Positions 36,262 to 44,114 are shown, counted from the first letter of the stretch. The stretch is 64,000 nucleotides of DNA from Bradyrhizobium sp. NFR13 (GCF_900114605.1 NZ_FOTP01000002.1:930001-994000); one strand, 5' to 3'. Made by a program: numbers and translations. Notes: generated by a model from the sequence alone, not told the origin.

Positions 36262-36858
36262 TTATGCCTTGCCCACGAACTCCTGCGCGGTGATGGCGTT
36301 GGCGTAGAAGGGAGCGATCTCGGCCACGAAATCGTCCCGCTGCTTGCGGGTATAGCCAGCCGACGCGGCGTAGATGATATTGGTGTCGTAGCCGAGGTCG
36401 TGCGCGTTGCGCATCGAAGACTCGACGCACTGTCGCAGCGAAAAGCCCGACAGATAGATTTCATTGATGCGGTTGTTGCGGAGGTAGCCGTCGAGCGTGG
36501 TTCCAACAAAGACGCTGCTGCCGCCGGCGCGCTCGCGAACGACATGCTCGCCTTCCGCCGGCTCGAAGCCGAGAAAGAAGTCGGCCTGCTCGCCCAGGAA
36601 CGCGCCATGGTCGCGCGTTATCTTACGCAGGCCGTACTTTGGCTCGCCCAACACCTTGAAGGTCGGTTCGAACTTCAGCGCTGCGTGGATCACGTGCATG
36701 CCGCGACGGCGGGCCTCTTCGAGGATGATCTTCGAATTGGCGATCGCGGTGTCGACCTGCTCCCGGTCCTGAAACACTGGATAAATGCCGCCGGTCGGGG
36801 AGAGCCAGTCGTTGACATATTCGATCAGGATCAGCGCGCTCTTGGATGGGTCGCTCAT
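36262..36858 (-). CDS. Isochorismatase-like cysteine hydrolase family protein
   Basis: A 198-residue protein with the isochorismatase/nicotinamidase fold. 'SALILIEYVNDWLSPTGGIY' is the first strand, 'FVGTTLDGYLRNNRINEIYL' the 'GTDL' region, and 'SGFSLRQCVESSMRNAHDLG' the nucleophile Cys segment. The usual Asp of the first strand is Glu (E13 in 'LIEYVND'), and the position of the catalytic Lys before 'SSVF' appears to be Arg. The Cys is kept. This points to altered chemistry or a specialised subfamily. AAGGAG lies 9 bases before ATG 36858. It belongs to the leftward cassette with GST and SDR. Confidence 0.8.
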   Translation of the reverse strand: MSDPSKSALILIEYVNDWLSPTGGIYPVFQDREQVDTAIANSKIILEEARRRGMHVIHAALKFEPTFKVLGEPKYGLRKITRDHGAFLGEQADFFLGFEPAEGEHVVRERAGGSSVFVGTTLDGYLRNNRINEIYLSGFSLRQCVESSMRNAHDLGYDTNIIYAASAGYTRKQRDDFVAEIAPFYANAITAQEFVGKA

Positions 36859-36884
36859 GATTTCACTCCTTGGAATTCTGGTTG

Positions 36885-37559
36885 TTAAGCCGCGATCATC
36901 GCGCCTTGCTGGCGCAGGTGGTCGCGAAATAGGTCGGGATAGGTGTCGATCACGGCGTTCTTGACGCTGGATCGCTCGGCAAGTGCCGCGCGCCACGCCG
37001 TCACACGTGGCAGGCCAGCAAAGATCGGGTCCGCCACCTCCGCGTCGATGATCCCGAAATAGCGGAACAGCGGCGCGTAGACCGCATCGACCAGGCCAAA
37101 GTCCGCCCCGGCAAAAAACGGACCGTCGCCCAGCTCGGCCTCGATCTTGCTCAGCCGATCACGGAAGGCGGCCCGCTTCGCGTCGGCGGTCGCAATGTCC
37201 TTGGCGTGGAGGAACTGCCAGCCCTCCGTAAAGGTCTGGGTGGCGAATTCGATCCAGGCGCGATGCCGCGCACGCAGCAATGCATCGTCGGGGTACATCG
37301 CCGCGCCACCCTGCGTCTCGTTCAGATATTCGCAGATAACCACGCTTTCGAAGAGGATCGCATCCTCACCGTTCGGCTGGCGCACCTTCAGCACCGGCAC
37401 CTTGCCCGTCGGCGACAGGGCCAGGAACCGGTCGGGCTTGGCTGATAGATCGACGTTGACCCGGTCGAACGCCACCCCCTTTTCGAGCAGGACGATCGCG
37501 GCACGCTGGACGAACGGGCACAGTGGGTGGCTGATGAGAGTAAGATCGGTGTCGGTCAT
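36885..37559 (-). CDS. Glutathione S-transferase family protein
   Basis: A 224-residue soluble GST. The thioredoxin-like N-terminal domain has 'LISHPLCPFVQRAAIVLLEK' (possible catalytic Cys/Ser at the CPF site) and 'LSPTGKVPVLKV' with the cis-Pro. The all-helical C-terminal domain is 'LLRARHRAWIEFATQTFTEG' to 'FGLVDAVYAPLFRYFGIIDA'. A CPF motif is typical of omega/thiol-transferase-like GSTs. ATG 37559 has GGAGAA 8 bases upstream. It sits between the cysteine hydrolase and the SDR in the same direction, suggesting one operon for handling an electrophile or aromatic compound. Confidence 0.9.
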   Translation of the reverse strand: MTDTDLTLISHPLCPFVQRAAIVLLEKGVAFDRVNVDLSAKPDRFLALSPTGKVPVLKVRQPNGEDAILFESVVICEYLNETQGGAAMYPDDALLRARHRAWIEFATQTFTEGWQFLHAKDIATADAKRAAFRDRLSKIEAELGDGPFFAGADFGLVDAVYAPLFRYFGIIDAEVADPIFAGLPRVTAWRAALAERSSVKNAVIDTYPDLFRDHLRQQGAMIAA

Positions 37560-37590
37560 GACGGTTTCTCCGATGGAGCCGGATGCAGCA

Positions 37591-38349
37591 TCAGAGCGAC
37601 TGACCACCCGAGACATCGAAGGCAGTGCCGTTGGCCCAGCCCATGTCATCGGACAGGATCGCTGCGACTGCGCCACCGATATCATCGGGTTGACCGGCGC
37701 GGCCGAGCGCGATCTTGCTCGCGACGAAGGCATTGGCCTGTTCGTCGTCGCGGACCCGGCCACCGCCGAAATCGGTGGCGATGGCGCCGGGCGCGATGGC
37801 GTTGACGCGGATCTGCCGCGCGCCGAGCTCGAGCGCCATGAACCGGGTCAGCGTCTGGAGCCCAGCTTTGGCCGCCGCATAAAGGCCGAAGCTGGCCATC
37901 GACGTGCGCGTGAAGCCCGTCGAGACGTTGAGGATGCGTCCGCCATCGGCGATGATCGGTAGCAATGCCTGCGTCAGGAACACCGGTCCGCGCAGGTGCA
38001 TGTCGATCATCATATCGAACTGTTCCTCGCTTGCGTCAGCGACCTGCACGTGGACGACCGCACCGGCGTTGTTGACCAGATAGTCGAACCGGTCGCTGCC
38101 GAAGCGGCTCCGGAGCGTCTCGGCGAAGGATGCGGCGAAGGCCGGGAAGCTTGCTACCTTGGTGACGTCGAGCGCGAGCATCGCCGCTGTGCCGCCCAGC
38201 GCCTCGATCTCGCTTACCAGCGCCTGGGCTTCCGCGGCGCCCTGGCGATAGGTGCCGACGATGCCGACGCCGCGACGGGCGAGGTGCAGCGCCATGCTGC
38301 GACCGAGGCCGCGGCTGGCGCCGGTAATGAGTGCGATCTTCTGAGACAT
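37591..38349 (-). CDS. Short-chain dehydrogenase/reductase (SDR)
   Basis: A 252-residue classical SDR. Cofactor motif 'LITGASRGLGRSMALHLARR', 'YLVNNAGAVVHVQVADASEE', catalytic Ser in 'ILNVSTGFTRTSMASFG', YxxxK at 'LYAAAKAGLQTLTRFMALEL', and the C-terminal 'NGTAFDVSGGQSL'. First gene of the leftward cassette. ATG 38349 has AAGGAA about 8 bases upstream. It is divergent from the AraC-type regulator; a pair of direct repeats 21 bases apart lies between the two starts. Confidence 0.93.
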   Translation of the reverse strand: MSQKIALITGASRGLGRSMALHLARRGVGIVGTYRQGAAEAQALVSEIEALGGTAAMLALDVTKVASFPAFAASFAETLRSRFGSDRFDYLVNNAGAVVHVQVADASEEQFDMMIDMHLRGPVFLTQALLPIIADGGRILNVSTGFTRTSMASFGLYAAAKAGLQTLTRFMALELGARQIRVNAIAPGAIATDFGGGRVRDDEQANAFVASKIALGRAGQPDDIGGAVAAILSDDMGWANGTAFDVSGGQSL

Positions 38350-38446
38350 GGCTACATTCCTTGTGATTTGGATTTTCCGGACGGCGCGCCGCTTAGGCGT
38401 CACGTTCGCTGCCAGTCAGATAGGCGCTTGCTGTGTCCAAAGCCCC

Positions 38447-38481
38447 GCCTGATGCTCTCAATTACTTGCCTGATTGTCTCA
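38447..38481. promoter_or_regulatory. Two direct repeats, likely AraC-type operator
   Basis: GCCTGATGCTCTCA (38447-38460) and GCCTGATTGTCTCA (38468-38481) have 12 of 14 positions identical and lie exactly 21 bases apart, in the same orientation. Two-turn spacing of direct half-sites is a hallmark of AraC-family operators. They sit in the divergent region between the SDR cassette and the AraC regulator. Confidence 0.65.
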
Positions 38482-38522
38482 GGCTCTTTGCGGACGTGAG
38501 GATTGATGTCATACTCCTTGGC

Positions 38523-39422
38523 ATGACCGACAGCCTGAAGCCCCTTTGCGATCTCGCGCTCCGCCACGGGCGGACCGGAATGACCCTCACGCCCATCCCG
38601 CGCCTGGAAATCGGCGTCGGACAGGCGACCTCGGGCACGTCGCCATGTCTCTACCGTTCGATGATCTGCTTCATCCTGCAGGGATCGAAAGAGGTGGCCA
38701 TCCACGACGAGTTGCTGCGCTATGACGCGTCTCAATATCTGGTCAGTGCACTCGATCTGCCCTTGAGCGGGCAGATCCACGACGCGGACGACGGCAGTTC
38801 CTATGTGTCGGTTTCGCTGGTCCTTGATGCGGCACTTCTCGCCGAGGTCGCATCGACGATGCCGGCGGTGCGCGACGCGGAATCGCCACGCAGCGGCATC
38901 GCGATCAATCCGATGACGCCCCAGCTACGTGATACGCTGCTACGACTGCTGGCGTTGCTCGACACGCCGGCGGACATCCCGGCGCTCGCGCCGATGGCGG
39001 AGCGCGAATTGCTCTATCGTCTCCTGCAAGGCCCGCAGGGGCGACTGTTGCGCCACATCGCCCGCCCGGAAGGCGCGATCGGCGGCATCCGCCGCGCGGT
39101 TGAATGGATTCGCGACCGCGGCAACACGCGGCTGCGGATCGAGGCGCTATGCGAAGCCGCCGGCATGAGCCGCGCCAGCCTGCATCGCCACTTCGTCGCG
39201 CTGACTGGATTGAGCCCGATCCAGTACCAGAAGCAGCTACGTCTTCAGGAGGCGCGCCAGTTGCTACTCGCCGGCGACCGTAGTGCCTCCGACGTCGCCT
39301 ATGCGGTCGGCTATGAAAGCGCCTCTCAGTTCAGCCGCGAATATCTGCGGCAGTTCGGGGCTCCTCCCGTCCGTGACGTGCGCAAGCTCAGGCAGTCGAT
39401 CGACAATCAAATGATCAATTAG
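38523..39422 (+). CDS. AraC-family transcriptional regulator (AraC_N type)
   Basis: A 299-residue regulator. An N-terminal cupin-like AraC_N domain ('IPRLEIGVGQATSGTSPCLY', 'MICFILQGSKEVAIHDELLR') is followed by a C-terminal double helix-turn-helix ('LRIEALCEAAGMSRASLHRH' and 'ASDVAYAVGYESASQFSREY'). The frame opens earlier at a GTG (38433), but the repeats at 38447-38481 are better placed upstream of ATG 38523, which begins MTDSLKPLCDLALRHG as in relatives. No clear ribosome-binding site. Probably controls the divergent SDR-GST-hydrolase cassette. Confidence 0.9.
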   Translation: MTDSLKPLCDLALRHGRTGMTLTPIPRLEIGVGQATSGTSPCLYRSMICFILQGSKEVAIHDELLRYDASQYLVSALDLPLSGQIHDADDGSSYVSVSLVLDAALLAEVASTMPAVRDAESPRSGIAINPMTPQLRDTLLRLLALLDTPADIPALAPMAERELLYRLLQGPQGRLLRHIARPEGAIGGIRRAVEWIRDRGNTRLRIEALCEAAGMSRASLHRHFVALTGLSPIQYQKQLRLQEARQLLLAGDRSASDVAYAVGYESASQFSREYLRQFGAPPVRDVRKLRQSIDNQMIN

Positions 39423-40040
39423 TCGGCCGTCAGCTTCGAAGCTGTTTGCTTCAAGGCTGTTCAAGCGACCCGGGGACATCGCGAAACGGTGAGCCTCGGT
39501 ACGGGACTTCCCAGTTCACCATCCTCTCGGGCAGCGGGAGGCGCAACGTCGTTCCCCCGCCAAGATAACTGCGGTCGGGCGGACACGTCCCGACCTGCGT
39601 AGCAGCGAACCCACAAATCCCTTCCAAAAATGGTGGCCAGATCCAAAAACCGCCCCGTGGAGCGACTGCATGAGGGCAATCGGTGGGCGAACGAAATGCC
39701 GCGCAATGGTCCGAAATGGCCGCCGATAGCTACCCAAATGCCGCCAAAGCCCCGCGATAGCCGCAAGATACGGAGTATCTGCATGATTATCAAAGGGTTA
39801 TGACGATCTCGTAGTGCTCATCTTCGTCGGGCGCGGCCCACCATCTACGCCGATTGCCCTCGATGGCCCGATATTCCCGCCGATCACCGCATCGTCACCA
39901 AGCAGCCATAAGCCCCGCCAATCCATTTCTACGCTACAGTCTGCTATGTCTTGACGATCAGCGACGACAGCTATCGACCCCATCGCGGACGTTGGCACCC
40001 TTAGCTCACTGACTAGAAGCAGACTCACAAGATAAAGACG
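39423..40040. other. 618-base gap between the AraC gene and arr
   Basis: Contains the second 42-bp direct repeat copy (39848-39889). The part from about 39500 to 39780 has short open frames only; none has a ribosome-binding site or recognisable family. Its sequence (GCCGCC / GCCATTTCGG-type motifs) resembles tRNA-flank or integration-scar DNA, which fits the repeat. Confidence 0.5.
39848..39889. repeat. Direct repeat copy 2, right edge of the cassette
   Basis: CGCCGATTGC ... CCGATATTCC ... CGCCGATCACCG, with 37 of 42 positions identical to the copy after tRNA-Ser (35793-35834), same orientation. No tRNA 3' end accompanies it. Confidence 0.8.
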
Positions 40041-40463
40041 ATGACCGAAGTGCTGGACGAAGGACCGTTCTTTCACGGTACAATCGCGGATTTGCGCGTG
40101 GGTGATTTCCTCACCGCAGGATACCCATCGAACTATCGTCCCGAAGTGGTGATGAACCACATCTACTTCACTGCCATTATGGACGGTGCCGGGCTTGCCG
40201 CTGAAATCGCGGCGGAACTCACCGAAGGCGGCGCAGTCCCGCGTGTCTATATCGTAGAGCCGACCGGGACATTCGAGAACGACCCGAACGTGACCGACAA
40301 GAAATTTCCCGGCAACCCCACTCGGTCGTATCGCAGCAGCGCACCGCTCAAGGTCACTGGCAAAATCACAGATTGGACCAGATTGACGCCCGAAGCACTA
40401 CAGGTGTGGAGAGAACGTCTGACCGCACTGCGCTCAGACGAACGAGGCGAAATCATCAACTGA
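40041..40463 (+). CDS. arr: NAD-rifampin ADP-ribosyltransferase (Arr family)
   Basis: A 140-residue enzyme that inactivates rifamycins by ADP-ribosylation. Near-diagnostic segments are 'GPFFHGTIADLRVGDFLTAG', 'NHIYFTAIMDGAGLAAEIAA', 'RVYIVEPTGTFENDPNVTDK' and 'FPGNPTRSYRSSAPLKVTG'. H12, Y42 and D81 align with the NAD-site residues H19, Y49 and D84 of the Mycobacterium smegmatis enzyme, as I recall them. The length is normal for the family. It lies 151 bases past the right direct repeat. Chromosomal arr homologues are widespread in soil bacteria; no integron features are seen. Confidence 0.93.
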   Translation: MTEVLDEGPFFHGTIADLRVGDFLTAGYPSNYRPEVVMNHIYFTAIMDGAGLAAEIAAELTEGGAVPRVYIVEPTGTFENDPNVTDKKFPGNPTRSYRSSAPLKVTGKITDWTRLTPEALQVWRERLTALRSDERGEIIN

Positions 40464-40570
40464 TGCGTGGCGACACGCATCTTGTGCGCGCGGGCTGCTT
40501 GGCTTTCCGCCGCAACTGCTGCTGTGCAAGGCCTGGCTTTAGCGGCGCCAACACTGGGCCTTTAAAGAAA

Positions 40571-40594
40571 ACCCGCCGGGTCGCTCCGGCGGGT
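40571..40594 (-). terminator. Intrinsic-type terminator
   Basis: ACCCGCCGG (40571-40579) / CCGGCGGGT (40586-40594), loop of 6 bases. Read leftward it is followed by TTTTCTTT, so it suits the leftward secreted-protein gene ending at 40762. The hairpin may also serve arr in the other direction, less well. Confidence 0.7.
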
Positions 40595-40761
40595 CTCTAC
40601 CTGCTAGCGGTACTCAAACTCTCCGCCTGAGCGAATGATGCCCGGCAATCCTTAAAGAAGGATTCCCGACGCCTTTCTGTCATCATCTTCCACAACAGCA
40701 TGCACACCCTCCCCGGACGACGCTCGCGGTCGCCGCCGGCGTCGTCGTTTGGAGGACGGAC

Positions 40762-41088
40762 CTACCAGGTCTGGTTCCGCGAATTGTCTCCAACGCCGTA
40801 GCCGTAGCCGGGATAGGACTGCGATACACCGCCTCCCCCACCAACATAGCTGCCTCCACCGACATAGCTACCATAGGCATCACGCGGAGATGTGCGCCTC
40901 ACCTGCCGGTTCTTGCGTGCCGCACTGATATCGGTGGATGTGACTGCTGTGGGCGCGCTGATCGATTGCGGATATGCGGGCGCCGATGCAGCGACTGCAG
41001 GCTGGGCTGCGCCAACGGCAATAACCAGCAGACTCGCGAGGCCACTGGCGCGGATGATCGATGGGAGCATGAGTTTCTTCGTCGACAT
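40762..41088 (-). CDS. Small secreted Gly/Tyr-rich protein, hypothetical
   Basis: A 108-residue protein with a signal peptide ('IIRASGLASLLVIAVGAAQP', cleavage near 'AVAAS'). A mature part with 'ARKNRQVRRTSPRDAYGSYV' leads to a low-complexity Gly/Ser/Tyr tail ('GSYVGGGGGVSQSYPGYGYG'). I do not recognise a family. ATG 41088 has AAGGA 8 bases upstream; a longer frame to 41133 adds 15 residues without a signal-like start. It is divergent from the protease-inhibitor-like gene. Confidence 0.7.
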   Translation of the reverse strand: MSTKKLMLPSIIRASGLASLLVIAVGAAQPAVAASAPAYPQSISAPTAVTSTDISAARKNRQVRRTSPRDAYGSYVGGGSYVGGGGGVSQSYPGYGYGVGDNSRNQTW

Positions 41089-41241
41089 GGCATTGTCCTT
41101 TTTGTGGCGCGGCCTCTCGGCCTCGTTGTGCAAGCGACGTGACAGACATTGGGGCGCACATGCCGGTTACAACCGTGACACTCGTAACAAGGCCGTGACG
41201 GAGCTACGGTACATTTGGACGTATGCGAGGGAGTGCGCGAT

Positions 41242-41634
41242 ATGAAATGGGCTGCCGTGATTGCCGTCGGCATGACGATCTCATCTGCCGCATCGGAGCA
41301 AACCCTCAAGCCGATGGATCTCAAGGAGGTCGATCCGGCGATGCTCAAGGATATCTACGGCACCTGGGAGGTTCAGGATGCCAAGGGCAAGAAGCGCTGT
41401 CGTGTCGTGCTGAAGAGCGAGAGCACCATCGGCGGCTCACAGATCGACATCGCCAAGGACTGCGCCAAGACTTTTCCCGTCATGGACGAGATCGCGGCGT
41501 GGCGGCTCTATGAGGGATGGACGATCGGCTTTGCCGACGCGACCCGCAAACTGCGCATTCGCTTCTCGACGCCGGACAACCGCTATGTGGCGGAGCCGGA
41601 GACCGACGGTATCTTCACCATCGTCAAGAATTAG
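41242..41634 (+). CDS. AprI/Inh-type metalloprotease-inhibitor domain protein
   Basis: A 130-residue secreted protein. A short signal ('MKWAAVIAVGMTISSAASE') precedes a beta-barrel domain: 'DIYGTWEVQDAKGKKRCRVV', 'IDIAKDCAKTFPVMDEIAAW' and 'NRYVAEPETDGIFTIVKN'. Two Cys would form the single disulfide of the Inh family, which blocks bacterial metalloproteases with its N-terminal strand. Rhizobial relatives often have no protease partner nearby, and none is seen here. ATG 41242 with GAGGGAG about 10 bases upstream. Confidence 0.8.
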   Translation: MKWAAVIAVGMTISSAASEQTLKPMDLKEVDPAMLKDIYGTWEVQDAKGKKRCRVVLKSESTIGGSQIDIAKDCAKTFPVMDEIAAWRLYEGWTIGFADATRKLRIRFSTPDNRYVAEPETDGIFTIVKN

Positions 41635-41704
41635 CGGTTGATCACGCTGCGCCGGCGGGCATCGCGCCTGCCGAACCACCGTGAAAACACGCAATCGGAT
41701 CAGA

Positions 41705-41748
41705 GCGTTTTCGAGCGAAGTGGGTATCGGTTCGCATCAAGAAAACGC
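41705..41748. repeat. Palindromic repeat, GCGTTTTC...GAAAACGC family, copy 1
   Basis: GCGTTTTC (41705-41712) and GAAAACGC (41741-41748) flank a 28-base interior. It matches the inverted copy at 61699-61742 over the whole 44 bases at 37 positions. An adjoining element (about 41766-41805) pairs AGAGCC with GGCTCT and includes the TAG stop of the neighbouring gene. Confidence 0.85.
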
Positions 41749-41802
41749 GTCTCAACAAAAAGCCAGAGCCTCGGTTCAGATTCTATCAGAACCGAAAAGG
41801 CT

Positions 41803-42072
41803 CTAGTGAACCGTCGACAGCCAGGCGCGGGCATCGCGCTGCGCGGCGGCGATCTCGACATCCGACATCATCTCGGCGACTTCGCGGCGCATCGGGATGG
41901 CATCGACCCGGCCCTTGAGGGCAGCGAGGTTGAACCACTTGTGCGCGGCGACGAGGTCCACGATCCCCGAGCGACCCGACGCCCAGTACAGACCGCGCTC
42001 GAACAGCACGTCCTGGATGGCGGTCTCTGCGACTGGTATCGCAGCTTCAAAATCGATCTGCCCCTGAAACAT
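41803..42072 (-). CDS. Short SEL1-repeat-like protein
   Basis: An 89-residue protein. 'LFERGLYWASGRSGIVDLVA' followed by 'AHKWFNLAALKGRVDAIPMR' is a SEL1-type helix pair; the end is 'EVAEMMSDVEIAAAQRDARA'. SEL1 repeats mediate protein contacts. I recall such short proteins as common in Rhizobiales with unknown function. AAGGA lies 8 bases before the ATG. Its TAG stop falls inside the adjacent palindromic repeat. Confidence 0.75.
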   Translation of the reverse strand: MFQGQIDFEAAIPVAETAIQDVLFERGLYWASGRSGIVDLVAAHKWFNLAALKGRVDAIPMRREVAEMMSDVEIAAAQRDARAWLSTVH

Positions 42073-42412
42073 CGGTCATTCCTTTTTTTGCTTTTGCCGC
42101 CTCCAACCGAGCGCGGCTCCCGTCCGTTATTTGATGCAATCCCAACCGCCGTTTGCCGGCTTGTTGGGATCAATATGACCGATCAAATTTGAAGAGCAGT
42201 TTAAGCATCGCGATGAACGAAATCTGAAGAGCCAGAGCCTGAATCGGCCCGTACGCGGCCAGAAACCCAGTATTCATGCGGGTTTTCTGCATTTTCGCGG
42301 AATTCGGTTTACCCTGCTGTTTTGGGATGCCGTAACCATCGCAGCAGCGCCAATAACGATGGACGTTAAGAGCTGCGAACAGGCAGGCACCTGCGCCAGC
42401 CAATAAAGGCCG
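42073..42412. other. 340-base gap between the SEL1-like and GNAT genes
   Basis: An AT-richer stretch than its surroundings. A 77-codon minus-strand frame (42170-42403) has a hydrophobic end but no ribosome-binding site or family match. I see no repeat or RNA gene. Confidence 0.45.
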
Positions 42413-43030
42413 CTAGCCAGTGATGCGACGTCCCATCCAGATGGTGCGCGATGTCTCGCTCACCGTGGCCAATGGCAGAAATCCTTGTCGCTTCCAAAAT
42501 ATCAGCGCTGCCGCATTCGCATGATTGACCCCCACATGAATGCCCTTGGCATTCCGCGCGCTTGCGAGCTCCAGCCATACGGCGAGCAACCTGACGCCCA
42601 CTCCCCGGTGCTGCAGTCGCGGCAGGAGGTTGAGATGAACATGCGCTGGATAGTCGCGCACAACATCGACTGGCGCGTGCTCCGGATGATGGATCATGGC
42701 ATGGCGCCGCTCGTCGATCGTCCAGGCTTCCGGCGCGCTGCAGGGATGGGCGTATCGTCGGCGCAGACTTGGCCACCAAACCTGCTCAAGCCGGCTTTCC
42801 CAGAGCACCGTATCGATCGTGCCCACGACAAAACCACCAACGCCGTCGTCATCCTCCACGACAAAAGCAAGATCCGCCTGGAGCGAGGCGTACGGGGCTG
42901 AGTAGATGTGGCCGACGAGCTGGCCGTCCTCGTAGAGATGGGACGCATCCCCACCCGCATGGCCGGTGGCCAGCGATATCGCATGGAGCGCCGCAAGGTC
43001 GCGGGGTTCAAAAGGGCGAAACAGCAGCAT
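42413..43030 (-). CDS. GNAT-family N-acetyltransferase
   Basis: A 205-residue acetyltransferase. It starts 'LLFRPFEPRDLAALHAISLA'; the acetyl-CoA loop is in 'NLLPRLQHRGVGVRLLAVWL' (RxxGxG/A pattern Q-H-R-G-V-G) and the C-terminal strand is 'GVNHANAAALIFWKRQGFLP'. An internal segment ('SRLEQVWWPSLRRRYAHPCS') is typical of GNATs with longer linkers. The acceptor substrate is unknown. ATG 43030 is used; a GTG two codons earlier is possible. Confidence 0.88.
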   Translation of the reverse strand: MLLFRPFEPRDLAALHAISLATGHAGGDASHLYEDGQLVGHIYSAPYASLQADLAFVVEDDDGVGGFVVGTIDTVLWESRLEQVWWPSLRRRYAHPCSAPEAWTIDERRHAMIHHPEHAPVDVVRDYPAHVHLNLLPRLQHRGVGVRLLAVWLELASARNAKGIHVGVNHANAAALIFWKRQGFLPLATVSETSRTIWMGRRITG

Positions 43031-43440
43031 CGGCACACTCTAGCAGAAGCGCCGGCGCACCGTTATCGCCTTGAGCAAACGAAAGATTTTCGGGTTGGGA
43101 AATTCAAAGCGCCGGGGATGAACCGCACCGGCAAAACGAGGGCGTCGGCAACACGTCAGGATCAAATCTCATCTGGCCGAAGCCACCGATGAAATTGCGG
43201 ACCAATGATCCGCACCGAACACAGAAGGCCAATCACGGAATGACCGGCTTCTTTGCCGGACCGGTTCTCGGGAAGAGCAAGCTCTGCCTTTGAGTAACGG
43301 TCCAGCCGTTTGACCTGATGTCTCGCCGACACCCTCTTTCGTCGACCAGGGCTTCGCTCGACATCCGCTTCGAGAAGCAAATCGTCGCCGGCGCCCTTGT
43401 GACGTCGCCGACGTTGCCGCCGGCAGGATCGCAGAAGAAG
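43031..43440. other. 410-base gap before the basic-protein gene
   Basis: No gene is supported. A short minus-strand frame (43162-43380) shows no start signal or recognisable family. Confidence 0.4.
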
Positions 43441-43551
43441 TTACTTCTTCTTGGCGACCTTCTTGGTCTTCTTCGCGGTCTTCTTCACAGCGCTCTTCGC
43501 TGCCTTCTTGACGGTCTTCTTAGCGGCTTTCTTCGTAGCTTTCTTGGCCAT
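43441..43551 (-). CDS. 36-residue lysine/alanine-rich basic protein (histone H1-tail-like)
   Basis: ATG 43551, preceded by GGAGGG 6 bases upstream, to TAA at 43441. The product starts MAKKATKKAAKKTVKKAAKS and ends KKTKKVAKKK: about half lysine, the rest Ala, Thr, Val and Ser. The KKxxKK/KKAAKK pattern resembles the C-terminal tail of eukaryotic H1 and bacterial H1-like proteins (Hc1, AlgP), so DNA or RNA binding is likely. Small lysine-rich proteins of this kind occur in other alphaproteobacteria. The excellent ribosome-binding site makes it a real gene despite its length. Confidence 0.8.
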   Translation of the reverse strand: MAKKATKKAAKKTVKKAAKSAVKKTAKKTKKVAKKK

Positions 43552-44114
43552 GTTGCCCTCCAATAAAGAGATGACTTGATCGCTGCGTGCACTCGGGAAT
43601 CGAAATGCACTTCATCCCGAATACACCAACGATTTCAAAAGAACAGTCTCCCGCTTAAGGAAGTGTTGATGAGCGCAACGCGCAACTTCCCCCACGGGCC
43701 CAGTCACAACTTGAAATCCGGCACACGAGGCGACGCGAGAAACGCCCGGAAACTCTGCGTCCACAAATGTCAAGATTGCAGAAAGTACTTATTTTTTCCG
43801 AGCGTCCGCAATTCGTACTATCAAACAACTACACAAACTTCTGCCGCTCCTGCGCGTGAGTCGGGCGCTGAAAACGGGCGCCGGGGACTCTGAGTCGGGA
43901 TTTTTGGCAACGAAAATATTTTTTCAGAAAACGCGTTCGCGACTTATCGGTGCTGGCCACAACCGCACTTTTTGGCGGCTGACACCACGCCGATTCGTGG
44001 TCTGATTCCGCGCGCGCGACCGTTCATCGCGCAGGTAACAACGCGCCAAGCGCGGTCCGTCGAAACGAAAACGGCGCCGCTCGAGGCGGCCCCGTCGTCA
44101 TCGAATGGCGATCG
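43552..44114. other. 563-base gap between gatB and the basic-protein gene
   Basis: AT-richer than average, with T-rich runs near 43790-43810 and 43910-43930. It should contain the basic-protein promoter. A 74-codon plus-strand frame from ATG 43669 has AAGGAAG close upstream and a CxxxCxxC pattern but otherwise looks random; see rejected items. Confidence 0.45.

Noticed and set aside
42170-42403. A 77-codon minus-strand frame with a hydrophobic C-terminus
   Set aside because: No ribosome-binding site, unusual composition, no neighbour coupling.
43669-43893. A 74-codon plus-strand frame with AAGGAAG upstream and a CxxxCxxC pattern
   Set aside because: The rest of the translation looks random, composition is unlike neighbouring genes and no family is recalled. 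It would need conservation in relatives to be accepted.
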